Shown in pieces: positions 43,103-51,501 of a DNA stretch of 64,000 bases. The translations under genes and the position numbers were made by a program. The notes under the pieces were generated by a model, which was not told the DNA's origin, did no database searches, and saw only the letters and a list, made by a program, of their open reading frames with translations. The DNA comes from Comamonadaceae bacterium UBA2334 (GTDB taxonomy: Bacteria > Pseudomonadota > Gammaproteobacteria > Burkholderiales > Burkholderiaceae_C). Within the stretch, counting starts at the first letter, position 1. Each line of letters starts with the position of its first letter. Location of the stretch: positions 1,150-65,149 of the forward strand of contig DDUQ01000005.1 in assembly GCA_002344885.1 (NCBI GenBank). Direction: 5' to 3'.

Positions 43103-43834
43103 TCAAATACTGATAAACACTGTCCCGCCGCTCTGTACGACACCAGACACCACCTTGCCATTGCCCAGTTTGACCCGAGCTTGTTGGCCCACCAAGCCGA
43201 TGCTCAGTGCTTGCCCGATGGCTGACATTTCGAAACCGGTGCCTGCCGTGACGACTTTCACCTCGGTGCCGACGCTGAAAGCCTGAGGCGGTTTGACGGC
43301 GTTTTGTCGGATGGCCTGGCCGGGGACCAGTGTGAAGGCTGCCTGCATGCCTTGCCAGTGTTCCGGCAGGGCAACAATGGGCGAGCGGGCATCCGCCCAA
43401 TCCACTTCCTCATGCCTTTCGGCGTCACCAGGTTGGAGGACGGCGTTGGCCTGTACGGTTTTCTTCATCACCCACGCAGGGCCCCAAGCTTTGACGGTGA
43501 CCGGCAAGAACACGTTCCAGGCGACAGGGCCTTCGACGCATTTCAGGCCGATGCGGGTACGGCCCCACAGTTGGGTGCCTTTGGGCAGGTAGGGCTCCAC
43601 ACGGCCGCACGGGGCCAGTTGCAGTCGGGGGTCGAGGTTGCCTATCTGCACCTCTGGCCGCAAGACCGATTGTTTGCTCAGTTCGGTTGTGGATTCGAGT
43701 GCCTGGTCGATCCATTGCCGTGCAAAGTGGTCGAGTGACTGGGCGTGTGCCGACAGTCCGCTGCACGTCACAACCACCATGGCAGCTGCGCGCCAAGTGT
43801 GCACAGGGGAGGGCCGCGTTGTGAGTCTGGACAT
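43103..43834 (-). CDS. flgA: flagella basal body P-ring formation protein FlgA
   Basis: FlgA is a periplasmic chaperone for P-ring assembly by FlgI. The 243-residue protein has an N-terminal signal peptide (about residues 1-32, cleaved near SAHAQ), the RLQLAPCGRVEPYLPKGTQ stretch, and an SAF-like C-terminal region with PGQAIRQNAVKPP and IGLVGQQARVKLGNGKVVSGVV. ATG 43834 gives the signal peptide directly. It is divergent from flgB, as is common in Burkholderiales. Confidence 0.93.
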   Translation of the reverse strand: MSRLTTRPSPVHTWRAAAMVVVTCSGLSAHAQSLDHFARQWIDQALESTTELSKQSVLRPEVQIGNLDPRLQLAPCGRVEPYLPKGTQLWGRTRIGLKCVEGPVAWNVFLPVTVKAWGPAWVMKKTVQANAVLQPGDAERHEEVDWADARSPIVALPEHWQGMQAAFTLVPGQAIRQNAVKPPQAFSVGTEVKVVTAGTGFEMSAIGQALSIGLVGQQARVKLGNGKVVSGVVQSGGTVFISI

Positions 43835-44030
43835 GTTGCACCTGTTTTGCGGTAGTGACAGGCTTCGGACTGTAGTGCTCCAGGGCGTTCGCACCAGCCG
43901 GAAAAGACGGGTTTTCGGGTGGCTTATCTGCGGATTGACAACCCTCAAGATCTCCACAATTTGCGTACCGGCGGATTCAGGTGTCTTCCATCCGGGCTTG
44001 CTTCAAACGTCACCTCTTGCGGAGCGCATC

Positions 44031-44435
44031 ATGCTTGAACAACTCACCAGTCGTTTGGGGACTTTGTCCAGCGCGCTGCAATTGCGGGCTGCCCGCCAGC
44101 AAATACTGGCCAGCAACATAGCCAACGTCGACACGCCTGGCTACCAGGCGCGGGACATTGACTTCAATGCAGCGCTGACCAATGCCATGCAAGCCCGAAA
44201 CATGCCGGGCCTGACACACACCAGCCAGGGTCACCTCACCATCACCAGCACCGAAGGGATGATTGGCAACCCTCTGGCCTACACCGTGCAGACGCAACCC
44301 AGCCTGGACGGCAACAGCGTGGATCTGGACCAGCAGCGCGCGAATTTTGCCGACAACACCATCCGGTACGAAAGCACCTTGCGGTTCATCAATGGTCACG
44401 TCAGCACCATGTTGAGTGCCATCAAGGGGCAGTAA
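44031..44435 (+). CDS. flgB: flagellar basal body rod protein FlgB
   Basis: FlgB forms the proximal rod. The 134-residue protein has the rod/hook N-terminal motif AARQQILASNIANVDTPGYQARD (residues about 20-42) and a C-terminal helix, NTIRYESTLRFINGH. It starts the flgBCDEFGHIJKL operon, 25 bases ahead of flgC. A GGAGCG site precedes ATG 44031. In the 196 bases shared with flgA no clear promoter could be assigned. Confidence 0.95.
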   Translation: MLEQLTSRLGTLSSALQLRAARQQILASNIANVDTPGYQARDIDFNAALTNAMQARNMPGLTHTSQGHLTITSTEGMIGNPLAYTVQTQPSLDGNSVDLDQQRANFADNTIRYESTLRFINGHVSTMLSAIKGQ

Positions 44436-44460
44436 GCCGCTCGCTTGACAGGAGTCGATC

Positions 44461-44865
44461 ATGTCCATGTTCAATATTTTTGGGGTCAGCGGCAGCGCCA
44501 TCAGTTCACAGGCGCAGCGGCTGAACATCGTGGCCAGCAACCTGGCCAACGCCGATGCAGTGGCCGGGCCGGACGGCAAGGCCTACAAGGCGCGGCAGGT
44601 GTTGTTCCAGTCGATGCCAGGCAATGACCCCGGCACGGCGGGTGTGAAGGTCAAAACCATTCATGAGAGCGACGCGCCCCACCGGCGTACCCACGAGCCT
44701 TCGCATCCGAGTGCGGACGCAGAAGGTTACGTGACCCATTCCAACGTCAACCCGGTGGAGGAAATGGTCAACATGATTTCTGCCTCGCGGTCTTACCAGA
44801 ACAACGTCGAAGTGATGAACACAGCCAAGTCGCTGATGCTCAAGACGCTCCAGATGGGTCAATGA
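44461..44865 (+). CDS. flgC: flagellar basal body rod protein FlgC
   Basis: FlgC is the second proximal rod protein. The 134-residue protein has the N-terminal rod motif QAQRLNIVASNLANADAVAGPDG and the C-terminal MISASRSYQNNVEVMNTAKSLML segment. The stretch VNPVEEMVNMISA is characteristic. It is 11 bases upstream of flgD. Confidence 0.96.
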   Translation: MSMFNIFGVSGSAISSQAQRLNIVASNLANADAVAGPDGKAYKARQVLFQSMPGNDPGTAGVKVKTIHESDAPHRRTHEPSHPSADAEGYVTHSNVNPVEEMVNMISASRSYQNNVEVMNTAKSLMLKTLQMGQ

Positions 44866-44876
44866 AAGGTTGAAAC

Positions 44877-45533
44877 ATGTTTGCAGTTGCCAAAACGTCG
44901 TCCGAAATCGAGGCCTACAACTCGCAGAGCACGGCCTCCAAGAACGGAGCCGACCCGCAAGCCATGCAGGACAAGTTCATGAAGATGCTGGTGGCTCAGT
45001 TGAACAACCAGGATCCGTTGAACCCGATGGACAACGCCCAGATGACCAGCCAGATGGCGCAGATCAACACAGTCAGCGGTATTCAGCAGCTCAATGAAAC
45101 CATGCAAAACATGGCCACCCAATTCGGCAGCTTGCAGGCCTTGCAGGGCGTGTCGCTGATTGGGCGCAACGCCATGGTTGAGGGCAACATACCGCTGGTT
45201 CAGGATGACAAGGCATCAGGCGGATTGCGTTTGGACGCAGCAGCGCAAAGCGTCAAGGTGGATGTTCTGGACAAAGCCGGCAAGGTGCTGGGCAGCGTGA
45301 ACCTGGGGGCGCTCCAAGCGGGCCAACACACGTTTGAAGTGCCTATGGCCGGGGCCGATCCGGCGACGGTTGGCAGCTTCAAGGTTACAGCCCTCAATGG
45401 TGATACCCCGGTTGCAGCCAAAGGCATCAGCTTTCACCCTATTGCATCAGTCGGCATGAAAGACGGTGCCATTCAATTGACGGCTGGTAATGGCAAGACG
45501 TATGGGTACGGAGATGTGCTGGGGTACCGCTGA
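44877..45533 (+). CDS. flgD: flagellar hook capping protein FlgD
   Basis: FlgD caps the growing hook and directs FlgE assembly. The 218-residue protein has the N-terminal FMKMLVAQLNNQDPLNPMDNAQMTSQMAQ motif (about residues 34-62), followed by a Fn3-like/FLG_D central domain with RLDAAAQSVKVDVLDKAGKVLGSVNLG. A putative GAAAGG ribosome site precedes ATG 44877. The order flgC-flgD-flgE is the usual one. Confidence 0.95.
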   Translation: MFAVAKTSSEIEAYNSQSTASKNGADPQAMQDKFMKMLVAQLNNQDPLNPMDNAQMTSQMAQINTVSGIQQLNETMQNMATQFGSLQALQGVSLIGRNAMVEGNIPLVQDDKASGGLRLDAAAQSVKVDVLDKAGKVLGSVNLGALQAGQHTFEVPMAGADPATVGSFKVTALNGDTPVAAKGISFHPIASVGMKDGAIQLTAGNGKTYGYGDVLGYR

Positions 45534-45585
45534 TTGGAACGACGGTTTCAATTGAAGGCAATTAAATTACTGATTGGAGAACATC

Positions 45586-46899
45586 ATGGGATTCGGAACT
45601 GGTTTATCGGGCCTGAATGCAGCTTCTAAAAATTTGGATGTCATCGGCCACAACATTGCCAACACCAACACCACCGGTATGAAGGCCGGGCGGGCTGAGT
45701 TCTCTGAAATGTATGCCAGCGCCTTGGGTGCTGCAGGTGGCGGTAACGGCGGTATTGGCGTGGCCATTGCCACAGTCGCTACCCAATTCAGTCAGGGCAA
45801 CTTGAAAGTGACGGGCAACAACTTGGACATGGCGGTCAATGGTGAGGGCTTTTTCAAGGTGAATCTCACGGATGGCACAACAGCCTACACCCGGAATGGT
45901 GAGTTCAAGCTTGACAAAGAGGGTTACATCATCACGAACAATGGCGCAAAAGTGCAAGGGTACATGCCAGCGAGTATTGGGGGCATCATTCCAACGGGTG
46001 TTACCACCAATTTGCAGTTGCCCACCTCTCAGGCAATTGAGCCCAAACAAACGACGGGTGCGACGGCAACAGACCCAGCCATTTCGTTGACAGCCAATTT
46101 GCCAACGGATGCAACCATAGGTGTTGCGACGCTTCCAGCAACAGGGGATTTGTCGGACGCACAGAAAAAATATGCGACATCTCTGAACATCTACGATGCA
46201 AAGGGCAGTGCAATTCCGGTGCGCATTTCCTTCGTCAACACAGCTGCAGGGGCTTGGAGCGCCATAGCTTCTGTTCAGAACGAAACAACAGGTGCATGGT
46301 CGCATACCGCTGCTGGTTCTGTGACGTTTGCAGCAGATGGCAAACCGTCAGCGTTTACTCCTCCTGCGGGTTTGGGAATTCCATCGGGGTGGCCAGCAGT
46401 TGATGCCGTTCGGACTGGAGTGCCCTCTGCTGCCACCACGGCAGCGCTTGCAATTGGCGTAGGGGATGCGACAAGTGGCTGGACATTGACGCAGTACGAC
46501 ATGGAGTTTGCTGTCAATGAATTGTCACAAACAGGCTATGCAGCTGGCGAACTGACAGGCATTTCAGTCAATGAAGAGGGCATTATCAAAGCCAGTTATT
46601 CCAATGGCGAGAACATGAACGCTGGCCAGCTGTCTCTGACTCGGTTCCGGAACATTCAAGGGTTGAGCACGGTGAACGGGGGGTACTACCTGGAATCCGC
46701 CAATTCGGGCACCCCAGTGGAGGGCAAGCCCATGTCGGGGCGCTTTGGTCAGATTCGGGGAGGAACTTTGGAAGAGTCCAACGTCGACATGACCGCAGAG
46801 CTTGTCAACATGATCGTTGCCCAACGCTCTTACCAAGCCAACGCGCAGACCATCAAAACGCAAGATCAAGTGTTGTCCACACTGGTCAACCTGCGCTGA
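45586..46899 (+). CDS. flgE: flagellar hook protein FlgE
   Basis: FlgE builds the flexible hook. The 437-residue protein starts with the hook/rod consensus GFGTGLSGLNAASKNLDVIGHNIANTNTTGMK (residues 2-33) and ends with NVDMTAELVNMIVAQRSYQANAQTIKTQDQ. The central region (about 150-330) is Thr/Ala-rich and variable, forming the exposed hook surface. ATG 45586 (MGFG) is the family start, with GGAG 5 bases earlier. Confidence 0.96.
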   Translation: MGFGTGLSGLNAASKNLDVIGHNIANTNTTGMKAGRAEFSEMYASALGAAGGGNGGIGVAIATVATQFSQGNLKVTGNNLDMAVNGEGFFKVNLTDGTTAYTRNGEFKLDKEGYIITNNGAKVQGYMPASIGGIIPTGVTTNLQLPTSQAIEPKQTTGATATDPAISLTANLPTDATIGVATLPATGDLSDAQKKYATSLNIYDAKGSAIPVRISFVNTAAGAWSAIASVQNETTGAWSHTAAGSVTFAADGKPSAFTPPAGLGIPSGWPAVDAVRTGVPSAATTAALAIGVGDATSGWTLTQYDMEFAVNELSQTGYAAGELTGISVNEEGIIKASYSNGENMNAGQLSLTRFRNIQGLSTVNGGYYLESANSGTPVEGKPMSGRFGQIRGGTLEESNVDMTAELVNMIVAQRSYQANAQTIKTQDQVLSTLVNLR

Positions 46900-46928
46900 T
46901 CGCGCTCGTCATCACAGGTTGAATCACC

Positions 46929-47666
46929 ATGGACCGCATCATTTACGTCGCCGCATCGGGTGCCAATGCGGCCATGGCGCGTCAGCACGCGCTGTCCAAC
47001 AACTTGGCCAACGTGTCCACGCCCGGTTTCCGTGCCGAGATGCACACGCACCGGGCGGTGCCCATGGAAGGTTCGGGCGCCAGCACGCGTGTATTTGCAC
47101 TGGAGGCGGCTGCCGGCCACTTGGACAAGCCAGGGCCCATCACCATGACTGGCCGCGATTTGGATGTGGCGGCGCGCGACAATGCCTACTTCGCCATCCA
47201 GTCGCTGGATGGGACCGAGGCCTATACCCGTGCCGGGTCATTGGAGGTGCGGGAAGACGGCTCGCTGGTCAATCCGCAGGGCCTGCCCATGCTGGATGCC
47301 GGGGGGGCGCCTATCAATGTGCCCCAGGGTGCACAGGTGAGTATCGGTAGCGACGGCACCATCACTGCCAAGGTGGGCAACCAACCGGCCGCTGTGGCGG
47401 GTCGGCTGAAAATGGTGACGCCGACCGCCGCAGAGCGGCTCAAACGTGGCGAGGACGGCTACTTCCGGTCCACCACTGGCGGCCCCCTCAATGCCGACCC
47501 GAATGCCCGGCTGCAGGATGCCGCGTTGGAAGGCTCCAATGTCAACCCCATCGAGTCGATGGTCGGGATGATCCAGGTGGCCCGTCACTTCGAGCAGCAG
47601 ATGAAGCTGCTGCAAACCGCAGAAAAGAACGACCAAACGGCCGCTCAACTGCTGAACATGGGGTGA
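46929..47666 (+). CDS. flgF: flagellar basal body rod protein FlgF
   Basis: FlgF is a proximal rod protein. The 245-residue protein has MDRIIYVAASGANAAMARQHALSNNLANVSTPGFRAEM at its N-terminus and the C-terminal NVNPIESMVGMIQVARHFEQQMKLLQTA. The DLDVAARDNAYFAIQ stretch is a FlgF/FlgG marker. It precedes flgG by 46 bases. Confidence 0.95.
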   Translation: MDRIIYVAASGANAAMARQHALSNNLANVSTPGFRAEMHTHRAVPMEGSGASTRVFALEAAAGHLDKPGPITMTGRDLDVAARDNAYFAIQSLDGTEAYTRAGSLEVREDGSLVNPQGLPMLDAGGAPINVPQGAQVSIGSDGTITAKVGNQPAAVAGRLKMVTPTAAERLKRGEDGYFRSTTGGPLNADPNARLQDAALEGSNVNPIESMVGMIQVARHFEQQMKLLQTAEKNDQTAAQLLNMG

Positions 47667-47712
47667 CGGTTCGCGGTAACCTGACCCCTACCTCGTATCA
47701 GGAGCGCAAGCC

Positions 47713-48495
47713 ATGATCAATTCACTCTGGGTGGCCAAAACCGGCATGCAGGCCCAGCAAACCCAGCTGGATGTGATTTCTCACAACCTGGCCAACGTGT
47801 CTACCAACGGCTTCAAGCGTGGCCAGGCTGTTTTTGAAGACTTGATTTACCAGAACCTGCGTCAGGTGGGTGCCAACAGTTCCGAGCAAACTCAGTTGCC
47901 GACGGGCTTGCAGCTGGGACTGGGTGTGCGCACGGTGGCCACCAGCCGCACGTTTGCACAGGGCAATTTGCAGCAGACCACCAATAACCTGGACCTTGCC
48001 ATCAATGGCGGGGGGTTCTTTCAGGTTCAAATGCCGGATGGCACCATTGGTTACACGCGTGATGGTGCATTCCAGGTCAATGCCCAGGGTCAGATGGTGA
48101 CATCGGGCGGCTACCTGCTGTCTGGCGGTATCACCATCCCTGCCGATGCACGCAGCCTGACCATCACCACGTCAGGACAGGTCAGTGTGGTGCAGGGCAA
48201 CAACACCGCGCCCACAGTGGTGGGGCAACTGGAGCTGGCCACGTTTGTCAACCCGGTGGGCCTGGAGCCCAGGGGCCAGAACCTGTACACAGAAACCGCT
48301 GCATCAGGTGCGCCCACCACGGGTGCGCCTGGTTCGACGGGCATGGGCAGTGTGCTGCAGGGGTACGTGGAATCGTCCAACGTGAACGTGGTGCAGGAAC
48401 TGGTCAACATGATCCAGACGCAGCGCGCCTACGAGATGAATTCCAAGGCCATCCAGACATCTGACCAGATGTTGCAAAAACTGGGTCAGTTGTAA
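47713..48495 (+). CDS. flgG: flagellar basal body distal rod protein FlgG
   Basis: FlgG forms the distal rod. The 260-residue protein has SLWVAKTGMQAQQTQLDVISHNLANVSTNGFKR at its N-terminus, the marker LDLAINGGGFFQVQMPDGT, and the C-terminal NVNVVQELVNMIQTQRAYEMNSKAIQTSDQMLQ. Length matches E. coli FlgG (260). GGAGCG precedes ATG 47713. A diverged palindromic repeat follows its stop. Confidence 0.97.
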   Translation: MINSLWVAKTGMQAQQTQLDVISHNLANVSTNGFKRGQAVFEDLIYQNLRQVGANSSEQTQLPTGLQLGLGVRTVATSRTFAQGNLQQTTNNLDLAINGGGFFQVQMPDGTIGYTRDGAFQVNAQGQMVTSGGYLLSGGITIPADARSLTITTSGQVSVVQGNNTAPTVVGQLELATFVNPVGLEPRGQNLYTETAASGAPTTGAPGSTGMGSVLQGYVESSNVNVVQELVNMIQTQRAYEMNSKAIQTSDQMLQKLGQL

Positions 48496-48497
48496 TT

Positions 48498-48545
48498 GGA
48501 TGCTTTTTTGCCTTTCAACGCTTTAAGGTATTCATATGTTTGCTA
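48498..48545. repeat. palindromic repeat copy C spanning flgG-flgH
   Basis: The words GCCTTTCAACGCTTTAAGG and GTTTGCTAC in this gap match the loop and right arm of copy A. The flgH ATG (48536) and its AAGG ribosome site lie inside it. Confidence 0.5.
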
Positions 48546-49273
48546 CACATGAATCGAGCTGCAGGATGCGCCGGCACGGCTGGTTGCGAGCAGGTGCCGT
48601 TTGCCTGGTGGCCTGGGGCCTGTCGGGTTGCGTGACGCTGCAGGAAACGCCCAAAATTGATTTGGCTGAACCCGCTCCCATCGATTGGAAGAAGCAGTCC
48701 CAGCAGTATGCGGCTGCAACCAGGCCGAGCAATGGCAGCCTTTTTCAGGCGGCGACGTATCGCCCGGGTTACGAAGACCCACGCGCCCGCATGGTCGGCG
48801 ACAGCCTGACGGTACAAATTGTCGAACGGGTGACGGCCACGCAGAAAACCACGTCCAACGTCAGCAAAGACGGTGCCATCAAAAGCGGCGTGACCACTTT
48901 GCCGTTGATCGGTGCGAATGCCAACCTCATGGGCAAACTGGGAGTGGGTGGCGAAAGCACCAACACCTTCAAGGGTGCGGGTGACACCGCCAATGACCAG
49001 ACCTTCCAGGGCACCATCACCACCACGGTGATGGAGGTCTTGCCCAACGGTCATTTGCTGGTGGTGGGCGAAAAACAGGTTGGCATCAACCAGAGTGTCG
49101 ATGTGTTGCAGTTTTCGGGCATCGTTGACCCGCGCCATGTGCGACCGGGCAACGTGGTGAACTCCACCCAGGTGGCCGACGCGCGCATCATGTCCCGTGG
49201 ACGCGGCCAGCAAGCTGAAGCACAGCAAATAGGCTGGTTATCCCGGTTCTTTTTGAACGTTTTGCCTTTTTAG
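48536..49273 (+). CDS. flgH: flagellar L-ring lipoprotein FlgH
   Basis: FlgH forms the outer-membrane L ring. The 245-residue protein has a lipoprotein signal with lipobox LSGC (Cys at residue about 31), then SLFQAATYRPGYEDPRARMVGDSLTVQI, and the family motifs LPNGHLLVVGEKQVGINQ and QFSGIVDPRHV. ATG 48536 follows AAGG with good spacing; ATG 48566 is in frame but has poor spacing. It is followed by flgI. Confidence 0.95.
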   Translation: MFATHESSCRMRRHGWLRAGAVCLVAWGLSGCVTLQETPKIDLAEPAPIDWKKQSQQYAAATRPSNGSLFQAATYRPGYEDPRARMVGDSLTVQIVERVTATQKTTSNVSKDGAIKSGVTTLPLIGANANLMGKLGVGGESTNTFKGAGDTANDQTFQGTITTTVMEVLPNGHLLVVGEKQVGINQSVDVLQFSGIVDPRHVRPGNVVNSTQVADARIMSRGRGQQAEAQQIGWLSRFFLNVLPF

Positions 49274-49346
49274 ATTTCGGCAAACTTGTCGTACAGCCTG
49301 ATGTACCTGCGGGTACACGGTGCTGGGACCGACAAGGAGTGCCGAC

Positions 49347-50540
49347 ATGTTCCACAACCCACTTTCTCACCAGCCAGCCAGGCGCAACAGCCTCCGGTTG
49401 GCTGGTTTGCGTTGGCTGGCAGTCTGCCGCCAAACGGCCGGCATGGCAGCGGTGCTGGCGGTGGCTGCCTGGGGTGCAAGTGTCGCGTCGGCGCAGACCA
49501 TGCGCATCAAGGAGGTGGCCGCAGTACAGGGTGTGCGCACCAACCAGTTGACGGGTTACGGCCTGGTGGTGGGCCTCGATGGCACGGGTGACCAGACCAA
49601 CCAGATGCCGTACACCGCTCAGGCCATGAGCAACTATTTGCAGCAGTTGGGCATCACGCTGCCGGCAGGTATCGGTGCGCAGACCAAAAACGTGGCAGCC
49701 GTGCTGGTGACCGCGCAGTTGCCTGCATTTGCACAGCCGGGTCAGATGGTCGATGTGACGGTTGCTTCCATTGGCAATGCAAAGTCTTTGCGCGGCGGCA
49801 CCCTGATCTCCACACCGCTCAAAGGTGTGGACGGTGAAATTTATGCGCTGGCACAGGGCAATCTGGTCGTCAGTGGCGCGGGTGCATCGGGTGGTGGCAG
49901 CAAGGTTCAGGTCAACCACCTCAGCGCGGGCCTCATCCCGCGTGGTGCGCAGGTGGAGCGGGCGGTGCCCAACGGCTTTCAGGGCGGCGATACGTTGATC
50001 CTTGGCCTCAACAGTGCAGATTTCGCCACGGCCAACCGGGTGGCGCAGGTCATCAACAAGGCGAAGGGGCAGGGCACGGCGCAGGCGCTGGACGGGCGCA
50101 TGGTGCAGGTGCGTGCGCCGGCGGATTCCAATGAACGGGTGGCTTTTCTGGCCGAGCTGGAAGAGCTCAAGCTCGATGCTGTGGTGCCTATTGCGCGTGT
50201 CGTGGTCAATGCGCGCACCGGTTCGATTGTGCTCAACCAGGCCGTGACGCTCAGTCCAGTGGCCGTGGCGCACGGCAGCTTGTCGGTCAGCATCAGCTCC
50301 ACGCCTGTCATCAGCCAGCCCAATGCTCTGTCTACTGGCGGACAGACGGTGGTGACCGAAAAAACCGATATCAAGATCCAACAGGAACCCGGCGCGTTGA
50401 TCCAGATGCAGGCCGGCGCGCAATTGGCCGATGTCGTCAAGGCATTGAATGCCTTGGGTGCCACGCCTCAGGACTTGCTGGCCATTCTGCAGGCCATCAA
50501 GGCTGCCGGTGCGCTCAACGCAGAGCTGGAGGTGATCTGA
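49347..50540 (+). CDS. flgI: flagellar P-ring protein FlgI
   Basis: FlgI builds the periplasmic P ring around the rod. The 397-residue protein has a signal peptide (about residues 30-50, cleaved after VASA) and the motifs LTGYGLVVGLDGTGDQTNQ, MVDVTVASIGNAKSLRGGTL, LILGLNSADFATANRVAQVIN and TEKTDIKIQQEPGALIQ. AAGGAG at 49333-49339 supports ATG 49347. It is one base from flgJ. Confidence 0.96.
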   Translation: MFHNPLSHQPARRNSLRLAGLRWLAVCRQTAGMAAVLAVAAWGASVASAQTMRIKEVAAVQGVRTNQLTGYGLVVGLDGTGDQTNQMPYTAQAMSNYLQQLGITLPAGIGAQTKNVAAVLVTAQLPAFAQPGQMVDVTVASIGNAKSLRGGTLISTPLKGVDGEIYALAQGNLVVSGAGASGGGSKVQVNHLSAGLIPRGAQVERAVPNGFQGGDTLILGLNSADFATANRVAQVINKAKGQGTAQALDGRMVQVRAPADSNERVAFLAELEELKLDAVVPIARVVVNARTGSIVLNQAVTLSPVAVAHGSLSVSISSTPVISQPNALSTGGQTVVTEKTDIKIQQEPGALIQMQAGAQLADVVKALNALGATPQDLLAILQAIKAAGALNAELEVI

Positions 50541-50541
50541 C

Positions 50542-51486
50542 ATGACTCCCACTTCTTTGCTTGGCAGCTCCACGCTGTTGAATCCAGCCGCACTTGGCCA
50601 GCAAGTGACCAGTCAGGTTCAGGGTCTGGCGGCAGATGGGGCATCGCTCAACAACCTCAAGCTCAAGGCAGGCCAGGACAGCAAAGCCGCTTTGAAAGAG
50701 GCCGCCAAACAGTTTGAGTCGCTGTTCATGCGTGAAATCATCAAGAGCATGCGGCAGGCCACGGCCAAGTCGGGTCTGATGGACGACAGCGCCGGCGAAA
50801 ACCTGGCGACCGACATGTTGGACCAGCAGATGGCGGTGCACATGACCGGCTTGCCGGGTGGTTTGAGTGAAGCTATCGAGCGCCAGCTGGCCCGCCAGAT
50901 GGATCCGAACAGCAATGGCTTGGCCGCCAAGGTGTCGTCTGCTTACCAGCGGGCAGCAGGTGCCGAGTCCTTGGCCAGGGCCAGCATGCCTGCGGTCGGG
51001 CGCATCACCGAAACCCAGACTGCGTTTGTCAACAAGCTGAGCCAGGCGGCCAATCGGGTGGCCGCAGAGGTGGGTATCCCGTCTGCCTACATGCTGGGTC
51101 AGGCGGGGCATGAAACCGGCTGGGGCCGCAGCGAAATCAAGAACGCGGATGGTTCGAACAGTTTCAACCTGTTTGGCATCAAAGCCACCGGTGGCTGGAC
51201 GGGGAAAGTGGCCGAAATCACGACCACCGAATACATCGATGGCGAACCGCGCAAAGTTGTTGCCAAGTTCCGTGCTTACGACTCTTACGAAGAGTCGTTC
51301 AGGGACTATGCCAGGCTCGTGGGCTCCAGCCCCCGCTATCAGGCGGCCATGCAAAACCTCGGGTCAGCCCAGGCCTTTGCCACCCAGTTGCAAAAGGCGG
51401 GATACGCCACTGACCCGCAGTACGCAGCCAAGCTGAGCCGGGCTATCAACACCACGCTGAGTTTGCAGCGGGTGTATCAGGCCTGA
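50542..51486 (+). CDS. flgJ: flagellar rod assembly protein/muramidase FlgJ
   Basis: The 314-residue protein has an N-terminal rod-binding domain (KEAAKQFESLFMREIIKSMRQAT, about residues 50-72) and a C-terminal glucosaminidase domain that opens the peptidoglycan for the rod. The catalytic region includes GIPSAYMLGQAGHETGWGRSEIKNADGSNSFNLFGIKA with the catalytic Glu in HETGWG. Two-domain FlgJ is typical of beta- and gamma-proteobacteria. It begins one base after the flgI stop. Confidence 0.95.
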   Translation: MTPTSLLGSSTLLNPAALGQQVTSQVQGLAADGASLNNLKLKAGQDSKAALKEAAKQFESLFMREIIKSMRQATAKSGLMDDSAGENLATDMLDQQMAVHMTGLPGGLSEAIERQLARQMDPNSNGLAAKVSSAYQRAAGAESLARASMPAVGRITETQTAFVNKLSQAANRVAAEVGIPSAYMLGQAGHETGWGRSEIKNADGSNSFNLFGIKATGGWTGKVAEITTTEYIDGEPRKVVAKFRAYDSYEESFRDYARLVGSSPRYQAAMQNLGSAQAFATQLQKAGYATDPQYAAKLSRAINTTLSLQRVYQA

Positions 51487-51501
51487 CGCAGGGGGATCAT
51501 C